From the NCBI GenBank assembly GCA_036939975.1, contig JALLPB010001340.1, positions 1 through 10,241 of the forward strand: 10,241 nt of DNA, read 5' to 3'. The translations under genes and the position numbers were made by a program. Below are positions 1-8,563 of this stretch, piece by piece (positions within the stretch are counted from its first letter, which is position 1; each line of letters begins with the position of its first letter). The notes beneath the pieces are model-generated. The model was not told the DNA's origin and made no database searches. It saw nothing but the letters and a program-made list of their open reading frames with translations. This DNA is from Cyclostephanos tholiformis. Taxonomy: Eukaryota > Bacillariophyta > Thalassiosirophyceae > Thalassiosirales > Thalassiosiraceae.

Positions 1-366
1 GCGTCGATCAAGTTCCATGATTGTTTACATGGTGGACTTACAAAGAGGGGGACCGGAACTGCCACGATTGAGGCCAAGCTCCACCAGAGCCTGGCCTGGC
101 GTGATCAATGCCCACTCTATCAGATCTACCTTGATTTGAAGAAGGCATACAATGTGCTTGATAGGGAGCAAACGCTCAATATTTTGGCGGCCTATGGAGT
201 CGGGCCAAAAATGCTAGCTCTACAGAAGTATTTCTGGGAGACAGCAAAATTGGTGTGCAGAGCTGGGGGTAATTACGGGGAGGCATTTAGCGCAGGAGGG
301 GTGTGCCAACTACAAATCTCGGACTGTTACAGCCGCCGACAAGAAGCGTCGTTGCATCGACTGTGA
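1..366 (+). pseudogene. Reverse transcriptase, N-terminal fragment (fingers to motif A)
   Basis: Frame 1 is open from base 1 to the stop at 364-366, so the start lies outside the window. The translation has the fingers signature RGTGTATIEAKL near residues 16-27, then motif A, YLDLKKAYNVLDRE, at residues 43-56. The first catalytic aspartate is D45 (bases 133-135). GVGPKMLALQKYFWE and a GEAFSAGGV tail follow; the latter corresponds to the stretch just before motif B, normally GVTQGGPLSP. From about base 300 the frame stops resembling reverse transcriptase and ends in unrelated residues. The downstream half of the same protein resumes in frame 2 at about base 302. Motif B, the YADD motif and motifs D-E are absent, so this is a deletion derivative. 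Identification as a LINE-type reverse transcriptase is secure; the clade is not determined. Confidence 0.88.
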
Positions 367-1381
367 GATCTGCGGCGCCAGCCTTGCGGCTGGATCCTAC
401 CAAAGTCATCTGGAATTGCATCACGATGTTTTCCGCTCAATGGTCATGCAAAGGGACATTGCAGTGGAACAACCTGGTGTGGTATACCATGCTATCAAAT
501 CGCTTGGCGCGGGCACGTACTTCTGCCCGGTGCTGCATTGCATTGACGAGGCAAGCACAATGTGGGCCCTGAGACGGCATTTTCTTCATCGCCACCCACT
601 GGATCTCGTAGTGTTGCCGAGGAGTGAAGGGACAGTCACCTTCCCCAAATGCGAGAGATGTGGAATGCAAACCGAGGTTGGCGCTCTCTACGGAAAGCAC
701 CAGCGCACTCGGTTCTGCCGGGAGGGGTGGGAGAGGAAGAAGCAACATGAAGCCGCTGAGGCTGCACGGGTCGCACTCGCTAGGACGTTCACGGCCTACG
801 AGGAGGACCTGGAGAGGGTGGAGGTGTTCAAATATCTGGGGCGGTTGTTGGCATACGACGACAACGATTCCCAGGCCATGCGGGCAAACCTGAAGAAGGC
901 GCGTAAGAGCTGGGCACGGGTTTCCCGGGTGTTGAGGGCAGAGAATGCCTCCCCTAAGGTCTGTGGTGTTTTTTACAAGGCAGTCGTGCAGGCAGTGCTG
1001 CTATTTGGGAGTGAGACGTGGAAACTGTCACCTTTGAACTTAAAAAGCCTAGAGGGATTTCACATCAGGGCTGCTCGTCGTATGGCGGGCATGCAGCCCG
1101 CAAAGAATCCTGACGGGACGTGGACGTACCCTAGTTCGAAGGATGTACTTAAGGTGGTGGGATTGAAGACGATCGGCGAGTACATCGACGTTCGACGCGA
1201 GACCATTGCCAGGTTCATCGTCGACCGGCCCCTTTTCGCGCTCTGCCGGGATGGAGGAAGGAAGAGAGGCTCTACGCGTCGCACGTTTTGGTGGGAGCAG
1301 CCTTTGTCACTTGACGACGCGGGGCCCTTACCCCCGGGGGACGACGAGGACGAAGGTGGAGACGATCTTTCGATGGGCTAG
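302..1381 (+). pseudogene. Retrotransposon ORF C-terminal part: three zinc fingers and C-terminal domain
   Basis: Frame 2 is open from about base 302 to the TAG at 1379-1381. It continues the same retrotransposon ORF after the deletion, with no start codon of its own. Three zinc-finger-like modules are visible: CEIC with H at 407 and H at 419 or 422 (362-424, C-x2-C-x11-H-x3/4-H); a C-x4-C-x12-H-x2/4-H module at 524-595; and CERC...H...C at 650-718 (C-x2-C-x12-H-x5-C). The post-RT region common in LINE-type ORFs follows: FKYLGRLLAYDDND at about 828-869, AVLLFGSETWKL, then a conserved tail with RRMAGMQP and a WW-containing motif, ending in acidic residues. The fingers presumably bind template RNA or target DNA (inference). 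Over 1 kb of frame without a stop suggests the deletion is fairly recent. Confidence 0.85.
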
Positions 1382-1432
1382 TAATCTGTTTGGTTGGGCT
1401 ATTGTATGGTAGTCCTTAATCCTTACTAACTG

Positions 1433-1500
1433 CAGCGCCTAGGTGCGCTGGGAGCCCTGCCCTGTGCCTTGGTAGGCCGTCGTGGGTAAGGCCCAGCGCA
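1433..1500 (+). other. Hairpin-forming 3' UTR of the retrotransposon
   Basis: Two competing stems can be read directly. The arms CAGCGC (1433-1438) and GCGCTG (1445-1450) flank a 6-nt loop. The arms TGCGCTGGG (1444-1452) and CCCAGCGCA (1492-1500) form a perfect 9-bp stem around a 39-nt loop. The segment 1445-1450 belongs to both, so the structures exclude each other. In LINE biology the 3' UTR structure is often the signal recognised by the element's own reverse transcriptase; applying that here is inference. Confidence 0.5.
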
Positions 1501-1515
1501 TCGGTGGCCGAGTTT

Positions 1516-1530
1516 ACACACACACACACA
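1516..1530 (+). repeat. (AC)n microsatellite at the retrotransposon 3' end
   Basis: An uninterrupted dinucleotide run of 15 bases follows the GGCCGAGTTT end of the GC-rich tail. The base composition changes here from GC-rich element to AT-rich flank, so the run marks the likely 3' junction. It may be the tail of the element or a pre-existing target into which it inserted. Confidence 0.75.
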
Positions 1531-1834
1531 GTAATACCTAGTAATCCTCACATACCCCACCCCAATTATTCTCTCGCTATTCCCTCAAGCTCATTTATTA
1601 CCATAATATTATAGGTATGGTGTATGTTGTAGTACAGCACCGCGGACACGCAAGAAAACAAGAGGAACTTTAATGTGACATCTAATTTTTTTGTGTTTCC
1701 GCCAACTTTTTTTGTCCTCTCTAATCATCGCCTTCTCACATATGCTTATTATGCTTTTGGACACAAACCAGCCACCAACGCGGCCATTAATTTCATCACG
1801 GGCGGCCTGACCATACTGACACCAGGGCCTTACA
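1531..1834 (+). promoter_or_regulatory. Intergenic region: presumed promoter and 5' UTR of the Armadillo-like gene
   Basis: No supportable gene lies here. A frame open from 1675 starts with GTG and resembles nothing known, so it is left uncalled. The stretch is AT-rich, with ATAATATTATAGG around 1602-1614 and pyrimidine-rich runs around 1683-1735 that would suit a core promoter and 5' leader. TCGCTATTCCCTCAA at 1574-1588 recurs inverted near the right end of the window. An in-frame TGA at 1817-1819 closes the frame just upstream of the ATG at 1835. The transcription start cannot be fixed from sequence. Confidence 0.35.
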
Positions 1835-1948
1835 ATGAATTCATCGGAGGCGGCACTAGCGAAGAGGCGGAGGAGGCTGGGGTTGTGTTGGCAGTGTGGG
1901 AGGGTGAAGACTCACGAGATGCACCTTGGGATACTAAGGAGAAAGCTG
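1835..1948 (+). CDS. Exon 1 of the Armadillo-like gene: first half of the four-cysteine domain
   Basis: Thirty-eight codons begin MNSSEAALAKRRRRLG, followed by CWQCG at residues 18-22 and KTHEMHLGILRRKL, with the donor CTG|GTAAGT at 1948/1949 (phase 0). On its own this is an unremarkable short frame. Joined to base 2197 it reads LRRKL-TVPHQVYKG-ICLHC. That completes a C-x2-C...x27...C-x2-C module with the basic KTHE/GILRRKL and VYKG spacing that I associate with diatom proteins of this kind (recollection, not a search). Five consecutive basic residues precede the first cysteine pair. The exon is easily missed because the second exon is open far upstream of any ATG. Confidence 0.82.
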
Positions 1949-4900
1949 GTAAGTTACGTGGGGGTAGGACCCTCTTGGTTGAACAATTCAGCATCGATGG
2001 GGGGCGGGGGTGGGGCTTACCGAAGGAGTGGCCACGTTGTCGTGCACTAATATTCACTTGTTTATGTGGCAATGTTGTATTTTTCTCGTGCAATTATTAA
2101 TAAATGCGCAATACACATCTTTGACAATTTCACGTTCCTCTGATCGAGTTTCTAATCATATCCCTCTTAATCGCCTCGATCATTTTTTTTAATCAGACGG
2201 TTCCTCACCAGGTGTACAAAGGAATTTGTCTTCATTGCAACTCTGTAGTACAGGCCAGATTGCAATTGAACGAACAAGTTGACGGTGCTCTAGATTTTGA
2301 ACGTCTATCATTGGACCGACACAGGGCTGAAAATGGAGACGACAACAGATCTCCGATGACTCCTGCTGAAAGTGGAAGCGAAGAAGGCCCTGATTATAGA
2401 GTAGTATCAGTACCAGCGACTGTCAGAACACTAACAAGAGGCAGAGATAACATATCGACGCTGACTTTAGATACAGAATTATTTTCAGGTGAAGTGACAT
2501 GCAATTCAAGCGAGGTGGCTCTTAGGAGTATACCTGGAGTATATGGGGGCAATGGTTTCATCGACAGCTCTGACAGGCGACCCATCTCTCAGGCTGAGAT
2601 TGAACGCTCAATGACCGACAGTGCTCCGACAGGAGGAGGGTACCCAAGGCTTTCCACTCCCGCAGATGCTCAAGCAGAGTTAAATGAATCAAGATTTGGC
2701 AGATCTCAGATAGAACAGGTTCGTAGCAACTCACCCGGTGGAGATGTGAAGTCGAGCGGCGATTCCTCTCGGGGGAACGCATATGATATGCTCTTGGCAA
2801 GAAAATACGCAGAATCCTCTGGCACTGGTTCTTGTACCAATGGCTACAGCGATAACCAATCATCTACATCTCCTACTCCCACGACAACTAGGAGTGTACC
2901 TTATAATGACGGTGATGATATCATGACGGCAAAGAGGCTCCAGGAAGGACGCTCTCAAAATTCTCAGGATAGTTTAAGCCCAATGCGACCTGACAGCTTC
3001 CAGCGAGTACAAGGTCTCAGCTCTTCGCAGCACAATAATTCCGCGTCACAGAATATGAACGTAGGACGAGAAAGGAATAATGACAGTTTGGACCAGAAAT
3101 CAAGGATAGGACCCATGACCGTTGTATCTGGAAATGACACGCTCTTCTCAAGAAAAATTGCCGCAAAAGCTTCCGAGACTTCGAATCAAAGTAATGCAAA
3201 CAGTGGCTGCCGAACGAAACAATCTACTACTTCCACAAAAGCTCAGGTAGAATTAGATCAATCAAGATTTAACAGGTCTCAGACTAAAATAGAGTCAAGC
3301 AACTCACCCGGTGAAATTCTACAGTCCAGCGATGATTCTTGTCAGAGAAGCGCACGATTTGTTCAGCTAGATCAAGATCGAAACTCTTCCCAGCACAATA
3401 ATTACGCTTTGCGACACAGGAGCAGCGGAGGTAGCAATGCCAGTTCGGATCCAAACTTTCGGGGAGTAACCTCAGTCGTTGGATCTGAATTTGATACGCT
3501 CTTGGAAAGAAAATTTGCTATAGTTTCTGAGACTGATGATCGAATCAATGCCGACAGCGGTTACCAAGCACCGCTTTCATCCACTATCACAGAAGCTCAG
3601 AAAGAGCTCGAGCGCTCAAGGCTCGGTGGCTCTCAGTCAGAACAAGAACGCAGCAACTCGCTGTCCCTGAGTGAACAAGAACGCCTCTCTATTGGCAATA
3701 ATAGCCCTATGCTCAATAGGAGCAGGCCCGTTCAGAGTGTGAATTCTTCTGAGCAAAGTTACTTGATGCAAAACATGAGCGTTGATCATAGAGGTAGATA
3801 TAAGAGTTTGGATCGAAATAAAAGAATAGGATCCACGGCCGTTGGATTTGAATATGATTCTCTCTTCGCAAGAAAATTAGCAGCAGAAGCTCAGGCTAAT
3901 GTTGACAACTCAAGGCTCGGTAGATTTCAGGCAGAGTCAGACCGCGGCAACTCTCTGACGCCTTTAACAGATCGACAGCACAACTCCAATGAGGGAATCT
4001 CGAGCCATGGACTTGGCAGTCAACGCAACGCAAGCATTGTTAGGCTAGATCAAGATCTAAATGCTTCCCAGCAAAATGTCATTTCGCGGAATATGAGCTT
4101 TGGTCAAGGAAGGAGCATGGACAGTTTGGATCCAAACTTACAAGGAGTAGCCGCAAACGTTGGATCTGATTTTAATACGCTCTTGGAGAGGAAACTTAGA
4201 GTAACTGATGGGACTGGTGATCGAATCCATTTTAACAGCGTTCATCAAGCTCCGCTTGCGTCAACTTCTTATGAATCTCAGCCGAATAGCACCTCTACAG
4301 AACAAGACCGCAATAAATTTCTTACGTCTCAGACAAAACAAGAGCCAAACTCAAAAATAGATCCCGTCGCAGACGAATCTAGATTTGAAGTACTCCTGGC
4401 AGGAAAATTCGCAGAATCCTCTTACACTGGTTCTTGTACCAATGGCTACAGCGATGATCAAACATCTACATTTCCTTCTCCCGCAACAACTAGGCGTGTT
4501 CCTTATAATGATGGTGATGACATCATGACAGCAAAGAGGCTCCAGGAAGAACGCTCCCAAAATTCTCAGGGTAGCATAAGATCTTCGAGATCTGACAGCT
4601 TCCAGCAAGTTAAAGGTCTTAGCACTTCGCAGAACAATAATTCCTCGTTGCAATCTACGAGCATTGAGCTAAGTAAGAGCAATGACAGTTTGGATCGAAA
4701 CACAAGAATAGGACCCATGGCCGTTGTATCTGGAAATGACACGCTCTTCGCAAGAAAAATTGCCGCAGAAGCTTCTGGGACTGATAATCGAATCAATGAT
4801 AGAAATGTTAACCAAGCACAGCTATTTTCTACACCCACTATAATAGGCAACAAATGTTTCGATGACAATAATGATCAAATGGCAGCGAGGAGGCGCCAGG

Positions 4901-7900
4901 CTGCTGGAGTGGATTCGGCTCCAACTGGAAACGATACTACTCACCGCAGACACGTGATAGAAGAATGCATATCTGACGTCGAAGCCTATTCCGATGCTTC
5001 ATGTTGTAGAGAATTGTTGGACGCTTTAAAGCGAAGTTCCCTCTCATCCAAAGCTGCTACGATAACGTCTCTTGCAAAAATACGCGTTTTTGTGCTTGAG
5101 GCACACGGTATGACAAGAAACGACCACCCCATATCGATTGACTCCCTCGACTGTCAAATACCTTTCAAATTAGTGTTCCCTGATGATGAATGGGCAAAAA
5201 TATTGGTGATGATAATGGCCTCCTACTCCTCCGACACTTTTGTCCAAGCAGATCTGTTGCGCACTCTCTGGTCAATTGTCACAATTCATCCGCAGTATGT
5301 TTCACATTTGACATCGAATGCAGACATAACACAAGTTATAACCACAATGGAAACACACATTAACGAANTATGTTTCACATTTGACATCGAATGCAGACAT
5401 AACACAAGTTATAACCACAATGGAAACACACATTAACGAAGAAGCGATCCAAGAATACGGCTGTGGTATCCTTGCTTCAATTGCTTCGGCAAGTGAAATG
5501 CACGCCCTGTGTTTAATAGGAGTCAGTAATGGCAAATTCGTCCATCGGTTGATGGCGGCACTCCAGTTTCAATGCCAACGGGGGAACGTGCAAATGAATG
5601 CTCTGAAAGCTTTGGATCGTCTTTCGTTGGCATCCATTTCCAATGAATCCTCCAAAGAACCCTTTTTGAAGACAATGGGTCGCTATGTAGAGAACAGCCT
5701 CAGAGAAACAGACTCTTCAGTAAATGCCATCGAAACTGTCATTACCGCTATGAACTATAACGCAGCAAACATATCGGTTCAGATACACGGAAATAGGCTT
5801 TTGTGGAGTATTTTGGACCCGCGTTTTATCATTGATTCAGACTACTATGATATGCTTGCTGTTAAAACGTTGCGATGCATTGATGCTGCCATGTCCACTC
5901 ACCAACAGTCACAGGCATTACACGAAGCAGCTGTTTGCCTCCTGTCGAAGATGTCATGGTTTCTACGTGATGTGATTGAGAAGGATTTGATATTTCTTCT
6001 ACATTTAGTTGTGAAAGCTATGAAAGCCGAAGCTATGACGATGCACTCCAACTCGTGGATTGTTGCGTTGCATGGTTGTCAATGCCTAGCCAATATTTGC
6101 AAAAGGTCGCCTTCATTATTGCGCTCTCAACCAGTTTCTGATGGGATTCCAGCAATAGTCTCCTGCATGAAAATATTCCAACACAATGTCGAAATTCAAT
6201 CGGAAGCGTGCGCCGCTTTATCTGTTTTATGCATACACTCACCACCAAACAAAGAAAGGGTAAACGAGATGGATGGCATCAACAGAATCAATCATGCTTA
6301 TGATCTTTTTAGCACGAGCACGACTTCTTCCAATGCCGATAAAATTAGAGCTTGCACTGCACTGACGACCCTTGCAGTAGACCCAAACATCTTGAGCGAC
6401 ATCGAAGAAAAGGGAATCTTTGTCAAGTTTGAAACTCTTCTTGAGCAAGATCACACTATAGCTAGTGAGCTTCATGAAGCAATCCTAGCTTTACTTATAT
6501 TGTCACCTCATGAAAAGAATCGAAAACTGATGCTAAGGGATGGAGCCCAAGAGGAAGAAATATGTGGTTGGCTTCGGGCCAATCTAAGAGTGGTTGCATC
6601 GCAAGATTTCGACCCCCGACAAATCAATTATTTAAGATGCAAGACCGTGCATGCAATGGAGATGTTTTCGAAGTCCGCAAGCATCCATGAAAACGGGTGT
6701 AAGTTACTTGCATGTCTCTTTTATCAAGCATCACATGACGAATCATTTGCCGAAGATAGGCTCATTGCAGAGCTGGAAGCAATATGTCACTCATTGACGC
6801 AGCACACGAATAACCCGGCAAATGCAATAGCGGCATGCTCTGCTCTTCAAAACTTGAGCATTTTGCTGTCCTTTTCAATGTCAGACAATGTACCAGGTTT
6901 GAAAGATGCACTATATAAGTGTTCAGCTGAAGTGGCCAAAGCGCTTGTTGAATATTCTCATGATGCCGAAACTCTTGAACGCGTAACTGGTGCACTCTGG
7001 GCGCTTTGTGTCGTGAGAGATAGTCTAGACCTGTCCGTCGATATCGACTGCATCATTGTTTTGATTGTCTCAGCGATGAATAGATTCCCTGATTCTGTAG
7101 ATTTGCATAGACATGGCATCGGGCTTATGGGTCTATTCTTCCTGGTGTTGAATGATAAAATTGAGGTGACTGATGAACTCGTTTCAGCTATCCTGAGATT
7201 CATAGAAGAAGAAATCGACAATGATAATGCAGCTGATCTCATAAACACAGCAGTCGATATGATTCTGACTATGTCAAATCAGGGGTTTCNACAATGATAA
7301 TGCAGCTGATCTCATAAACACAGCAGTCGATATGATTCTGACTATGTCAAATCAGGGGTTTCTGGCACAGACAACCCTACTTAGACACAAGTTGGTAATT
7401 GCAACTGTTGTTGACTGCATGGAAAAGTTTCCTGATTCGCTATCAATTCAATGCGCAGGCATTGAAATACTCAACAATGTTGCAATTGATAGTCATTGGA
7501 GAAAGGAAGTTAGTGAGAAGGGAGGAATGATGAGGATAATTTCGACTTTGGACACTCTGAGGCATGATCCCATAGTGGTATGCAGAGCTTATACGGCCTT
7601 CGCTAACCTTTTGAAGGGTGCAGGTGATGAAATCCTTCGCGACCTCAGAGCACCGGAGATTTTTGTTACGGCAATGCAACTGCATTCACAAAATCTATAC
7701 ATCCAGACAGTGGCAACAAATGCATTGTGGACTTTATCAGCAAGAAAACAAACGACCAATGCACCGCAGGCATTGTCAGAATTGAATGTCTTGTTAAGGA
7801 TGGATATAGTTGATGCGGGTGGTGCAGAGGCCATATCTGAAACTATGATGCGATTCATCGCTTCGAAGCAAATTCTGTTGCCAGGTTTTGCTGTCCTTTG

Positions 7901-8536
7901 GAATTTGGCAGAGCCGAGTGATCTCAAGATGAGGGTAGGGCGATGCGCAATTAGAGCAGTTACAAGCGGTATAAGTGCTCATGTTAGGGACTTCAGCCCT
8001 GACGCCTGCAAGTATGCATTGGGTTGTTTGAAATGCCTGTCATCATCCCCCGTTAATCGAAAGCTTCTTGAAGATTATAGAGCCGATGATTTGGTTTATA
8101 CCTGTAAGTGAAAGATCTGACCTATATTTTCTCAATACCTTTTTTCGTCCTTAAGATCTCTAGGCGAGGCCGTGTCTCATCTCTTTCCATTGAACGTCAT
8201 GCAGGCATGTGGTTGCACGCGGATAACGCATCCGTTTGCAATGCCGCACTGTCGGCACTTGTCAATGTTAGTGCGTACGTTGATAGGAATCGTGTGTCGG
8301 AAATCGCAAGTAGCGAGCTTGATGCAATAGTGAATGCCATGAGGAATCATCAAAGTATCAAGAGTATACAACAGAACGCTCTTATAGTTCTGAAAAAATT
8401 ATCACTATGTCGCGCCAATGTTATGGTTATGGACCAGAATCCATTTATAGTGCCCTTGATCAACTCGGCCAAGTCAACCTGTCCAACACTCCAGGGCCGC
8501 GCCGATGAATTGTTGCGTGTTCTTTCTGCAACGTAA
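1835..8536 (+). CDS. Large protein: N-terminal CxxC/CxxC domain, Ser-rich repeats, C-terminal Armadillo-like solenoid
   Basis: I rebuild one three-exon gene. Exon 1 is 1835-1948, with ATG at 1835 and an in-frame TGA 18 bases upstream. Exon 2 is 2197-8103 and exon 3 is 8205-8536, with TAA at 8534-8536. Both introns are GT-AG with GTAAGT donors. Exon 2 carries two assembly duplications (around N5368 and N7290); removing 73 bases at each gives 6,207 coding bases, or 2,068 residues, in one frame. Domains: residues 18-52 have CWQCGRVKTHE...YKGICLHC (C18, C21, C49, C52), a zinc-ribbon-like module. Residues about 60-950 are Ser/Asn/Gln/Arg-rich with a recurrent [FYN]DxLLxRK motif and are probably disordered. 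Residues about 960-2068 are repeated amphipathic helices of Armadillo/HEAT type, for example EACAALSVLC, AGIEILNNVA and ACTALTTLAV. No enzyme motif, signal peptide or membrane segment is evident. A binding or scaffold role is inferred; I do not recognise a named orthologue. Confidence 0.85.
1949..2196 (+). other. Intron 1 of the Armadillo-like gene (248 bp)
   Basis: The donor is G|GTAAGT at 1948/1949. The acceptor is a T8 tract (2183-2190) followed by AATCAG ending at 2196. Both sides are phase 0. A second, weaker CAG at 2209-2211 is also in frame and would remove only the five residues TVPHQ. The upstream acceptor is preferred for its polypyrimidine tract and because it keeps a longer linker between the cysteine pairs. 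Confidence 0.8.
2782..4860 (+). repeat. Diverged repeats in the Ser-rich region of the Armadillo-like protein
   Basis: Seven copies of a short motif, consensus [FYN]-[DNE]-x-L-[LF]-x-[RG]-K-x-A, begin at bases 2782, 3133, 3490, 3853, 4171, 4384 and 4735 (residues 234, 351, 470, 591, 697, 768 and 885). Spacings are 117, 119, 121, 106, 71 and 117 residues. Linked sub-motifs recur in order: AQ-x-EL-x-x-SRxxxSQ, RSNSP, LDQDxxxSQxN, NMS, NDSLDxNxRIG and VVSG. The units are probably old tandem duplications of a roughly 120-residue module, with internal losses in units 4 to 6. Units 1 and 6 also share GSCTNGYSD, VPYNDGDDIMTAKRLQE and a clear nucleotide match. Confidence 0.85.
5296..5440. other. Assembly artefact: 72-base overlap written twice around N5368
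   Basis: Bases 5296-5367 and 5369-5440 are identical over 72 bases and separated by a single N. The coding frame is 1 before and 2 after. Dropping 73 bases joins the two frames as ...METHINE-EAIQEYGCG..., a continuous Armadillo-like helix. The pattern is that of two contigs sharing an end overlap but joined with a token gap base instead of being merged. Confidence 0.96.
7218..7362. other. Assembly artefact: 72-base overlap written twice around N7290
   Basis: Bases 7218-7289 and 7291-7362 are identical over 72 bases around one N. The frame changes from 2 to 3. Collapsing 73 bases restores the reading as ...MILTMSNQGF-LAQTTLL.... The overlap length equals that of the first artefact, which points to a fixed overlap used by the assembler and not to biology. 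Confidence 0.96.
8104..8204 (+). other. Intron 2 of the Armadillo-like gene (101 bp)
   Basis: The donor ACCT|GTAAGT is at 8103/8104 and the acceptor CATGCAG ends at 8204. The split codon T|GC gives Cys1959. Without splicing the frame stops at 8109-8111 after VYTCK. With splicing it reads ...DDLVYTC-MWLHADNASVCNAALSALVNVS..., which continues the helical repeats to the stop at 8534-8536. The exonic open frame extends back through the intron to 8108, but that part is pyrimidine-rich and not repeat-like. Confidence 0.85.
8205..8536 (+). CDS. Exon 3 of the Armadillo-like gene: C-terminal helices
   Basis: This exon encodes the last 109 complete codons plus two bases of Cys1959, and ends LLRVLSAT followed by TAA at 8534-8536. 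The residues CNAALSALVNVSAYVDRNR and QQNALIVLKKLSLCRANV show the alternating hydrophobic pattern, with the small-residue N/L-rich helix ends, typical of Armadillo repeats. The protein therefore ends within or just after a repeat, without an additional domain. Confidence 0.85.
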
Positions 8537-8563
8537 CCAAATCTTAATTTTAAGCAGAGCTAC

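Larger units (their letters stand above)
1..1530 (+). mobile_element. Degenerate non-LTR (LINE-like) retrotransposon, 3' portion
   Basis: This is the 3' part of a non-LTR retrotransposon that runs off the left edge of the window. In order it holds a reverse-transcriptase N-terminal segment (frame 1, from base 1), an internal deletion near base 300, a zinc-finger and C-terminal segment (frame 2, to the stop at 1379-1381), and a GC-rich non-coding 3' tail with hairpins that ends in an (AC)n run at 1516-1530. The region is visibly more GC-rich than the gene to its right, as expected of an inserted element. No long terminal repeats or integrase are visible. The copy cannot be autonomous because the catalytic centre of the reverse transcriptase is missing. 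The 3' boundary at the AC run is an inference; no target-site duplication can be checked because the 5' end lies outside the window. Confidence 0.88.

Noticed and set aside
1675..2100. 141-codon open frame between the retrotransposon and the large gene
   Set aside because: It starts at GTG, resembles no known protein, and overlaps exon 1 and intron 1 of the large gene in another frame.
2394..2863. Minus-strand open frames over the Ser-rich region and the Armadillo part
   Set aside because: They are antisense shadows of the long exon, without recognisable domains or splice support.
5296..5440. Genuine tandem duplication causing a frameshift or pseudogene
   Set aside because: The duplicate is perfect, separated by one N, recurs at the same length at 7290, and its removal restores the frame.
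8108..8204. Coding extension upstream of the last exon of the large gene
   Set aside because: It is pyrimidine-rich, lacks helical-repeat character, and lies between a GTAAGT donor and a GCAG acceptor in matching phase.
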